This document shows, piece after piece, positions 62,225-64,000 of a DNA stretch of 64,000 nucleotides. Position 1 is the stretch's first letter; every line of letters begins with the position of its first letter. Source of the DNA: Terrimonas sp937888905 (GTDB lineage: Bacteria; Bacteroidota; Bacteroidia; Chitinophagales; Chitinophagaceae); NCBI GenBank assembly GCA_937888905.1, contig CALATA010000020.1, forward strand, positions 73,891-137,890, read 5' to 3'. Below the pieces are notes generated by a model, which did no database searches, had not been told where the DNA came from, and worked only from the letters and a program-made list of their open reading frames with translations. Made by a program: the position numbers and the translations under genes.

Positions 62225-64000
62225 TTAAAGCAACTAAGGGCGCATGGTGGATGCCTTGGGTCTGAGAGGCGACGAAGGACGTGGTAAGCTGCGATAAGCC
62301 AGGAAGAGCTGCACACAAGCATTATATCCCTGGATTTCCGAATGGGTCAACCCACTATACTGAAGGTATAGTACTCGTAAGAGAGCCAACCCCGAGAACT
62401 GAAACATCTAAGTACCGGGAGGAAAAGAAAACAATAGTGATTCCCTGAGTAGTGGCGAGCGAAATGGGAATAGCCTAAACTTGAGCGGCGTGCCGCTTGA
62501 GGGTTGTAGGACTGCATTTAGAAATTGTCATCAAGTTGAATCTTTTGGAAAATTGAGCCATAGAGGGTGATAGCCCCGTAAGCACAAATTGACAAGGACG
62601 AGCAGTATCCTGAGTAAGGCGGGACCGGAGAAATCCTGCCTGAATCTGCCAGCACCATCTGGTAAGGCTAAATACTCCTCAGACACCGATAGTGAACCAG
62701 TACCGTAAGGGAAAGGTGAAAAGCACCCTAAACAAGGGAGTGAAATAGTACCTGAAACCGTGCGCCTACAAGCGGTCGGAGCATCGTAAGATGTGACGGC
62801 GTGCCTTTTGCATAATGAGCCTACGAGTTGCTCCTCACTGGCGAGGTTAAGTTTTTAACAACGGAGCCGTAGCGAAAGCGAGTCCAAATAGGGCGCTTAG
62901 TCAGTGGGGGCAGACGCGAAACTTTGTGATCTATCCATGGGCAGGTTGAAGGTGTGGTAACACACACTGGAGGACCGAACCCGTTGACGTTGAAAAGTCT
63001 TGGGATGACCTGTGGATAGGGGTGAAAGGCCAATCAAACTGAGAGATAGCTCGTTCTCCCCGAAATGTTTTTAGGAACAGCCTCGGATTATGAAGTCTGT
63101 TAGAGGTAGAGCTACTGATTGGGCTAGGGGGCTTCACCGCCTACCAAACCCTGACAAACTCCGAATGCTAACAGATATCTCCGGGAGTGAGGCTACGGGT
63201 GCTAAGATCCGTGGCCGAGAGGGAAATAACCCAGAATAGCAGCTAAGGTCCCTAATACGTAGTTAAGTTGATCAAACGAAGTAGAGCTTCTATAACAGCC
63301 AGGATGTTTGCTTGGAAGCAGCAATTCATTTAAAGAGTGCGTAACAGCTCACTGGTCGAGAGGCTCTGCACGGAAAATAATCGGGCATCAAACTACGAAC
63401 CGAAGCTCTATGATTGCCACTTGGTGGTATATCGGTAGGGGAGCATTGAAATCTGCATCGAAGGTGTACGGCGACGTATGCTGGAGCGATTTCAAAAGAA
63501 AATGTAGGCATAAGTAACGATAAAATAGGTGAAAAACCTATTCGCCGAAAGTCTAAGGGTTCCTGATCAACGTTAATCGGATCAGGGTTAGCCCGGTCCT
63601 TAGTCAAACCCGAAAGGGGTAGATGATGGAAAGCAGGTTAATATTCCTGCGCCTGCTATACATTAAAAGTGACGGAGAATGCTAGTTACATAGGCTGACG
63701 GATTAGCCGAGCGGATCCTTCGGGTGAAGCGCAGTAATGAAAGTTCTTCCAAGAAAAGCGAGTATAGCAGCCGGTACCGCAAACCGACACAGGTAGACGG
63801 GATGAGTATTCTAAGGCGCTCGGGTGAGCCGTGGAGAAGGAACTAGGCAAATTGACGCTGTAACTTCGGGATAAAGCGTACCTACTTCGGTAGGTCTCAG
63901 TAAAATGGTTCAACCAACTGTTTAACAAAAACACAGGGCCCTGCAAAATCGAAAGATGACGTATAGAGCCTGATACCTGCCCGGTGCTGGAAGGTTAAGG
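62225..64000 (+). rRNA. rrl: 23S ribosomal RNA, 5' part only
   Basis: Begins near TTAAAGCAACTAAGGGCGCA and GGTGGATGCCTTGG, the standard 23S start; it continues past the window edge. About 1.78 kb of ~2.9 kb is present. Inner landmarks such as GTACCGTAAGGGAAAGGTGA and GAGTGAAATAGTACCTGAAA are intact. Confidence 0.95.

Overview
The window looks like a chromosomal segment of a Bacteroidota bacterium, most likely in or near the Chitinophagaceae. The evidence is the 16S gene at 60026-61559, promoters of the TTTG / TAnnTTTG type instead of -35/-10 boxes, the absence of strong Shine-Dalgarno sequences, and Bacteroidota-style families (DUF4476, PorT-like barrels, LytTR pairs, giant YD-repeat/RHS proteins). 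Family calls come from reading motifs by eye; no database search was possible.

Layout. 1-4137: a lipoprotein fragment, a large lipoprotein, and an ECF sigma factor translationally coupled to a membrane-anchored protein with a C-terminal barrel. 4138-5260: a REP-associated tyrosine transposase (RAYT) amid seven palindromes of the family it probably acts on, three of them in ~107-bp tandem units. 5542-25321: a ~20-kb one-strand operon with a barrel protein, a fibronectin-like secreted protein, a 2332-aa SpvB/YD-like giant, a small secreted protein, a 2650-aa RHS protein with a variable AT-rich C-terminal tip, and a 172-aa candidate immunity protein, closed by a terminator. 25396-26790 is a headless copy of part of the RHS gene; about 1.2 kb of it appears identical to the first copy, and it is fused to a small membrane protein.

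27196-29687: small secreted proteins, a macro-domain protein and a frameshifted membrane gene. 29804-35530: a complete RND efflux operon (adaptor, pump, outer-membrane channel) ending in a terminator. 36788-39684: a cold-adaptation-like island (RRM protein, cold-shock-domain protein, small unknowns, fatty-acid desaturase). 39729-41601: two minus-strand genes. 42077-45602: a LytS/LytTR-type pair divergent from a serine hydrolase. 45606-45999: a decayed serine-recombinase tail beside tRNA-Glu. 46240-48872: gap, a small unknown and pgk. 48902-58833: a lipoprotein, a PQQ-type sugar dehydrogenase, a LemA-LemA-TPM-TPM-TPM operon, an M1 aminopeptidase, a DUF4476 protein and truA. 58819-64000: intergenic repeats, then an rRNA operon driven by five tandem promoter modules, with 16S, tRNA-Ile, tRNA-Ala, a tRNA-like relic and the first ~1.8 kb of 23S.

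The most unusual points are: (i) the two-giant RHS operon with an adjacent near-identical partial copy in direct repeat; (ii) the RAYT/REP locus; (iii) a composite intergenic element (GTSAATN heptamers, CGGCTGTT, ACTTA-rich words) starting at stop codons in four places; (iv) five promoter-hairpin-boxA modules before the 16S gene; (v) a 46-nt tRNA-like structure in the 16S-23S spacer.
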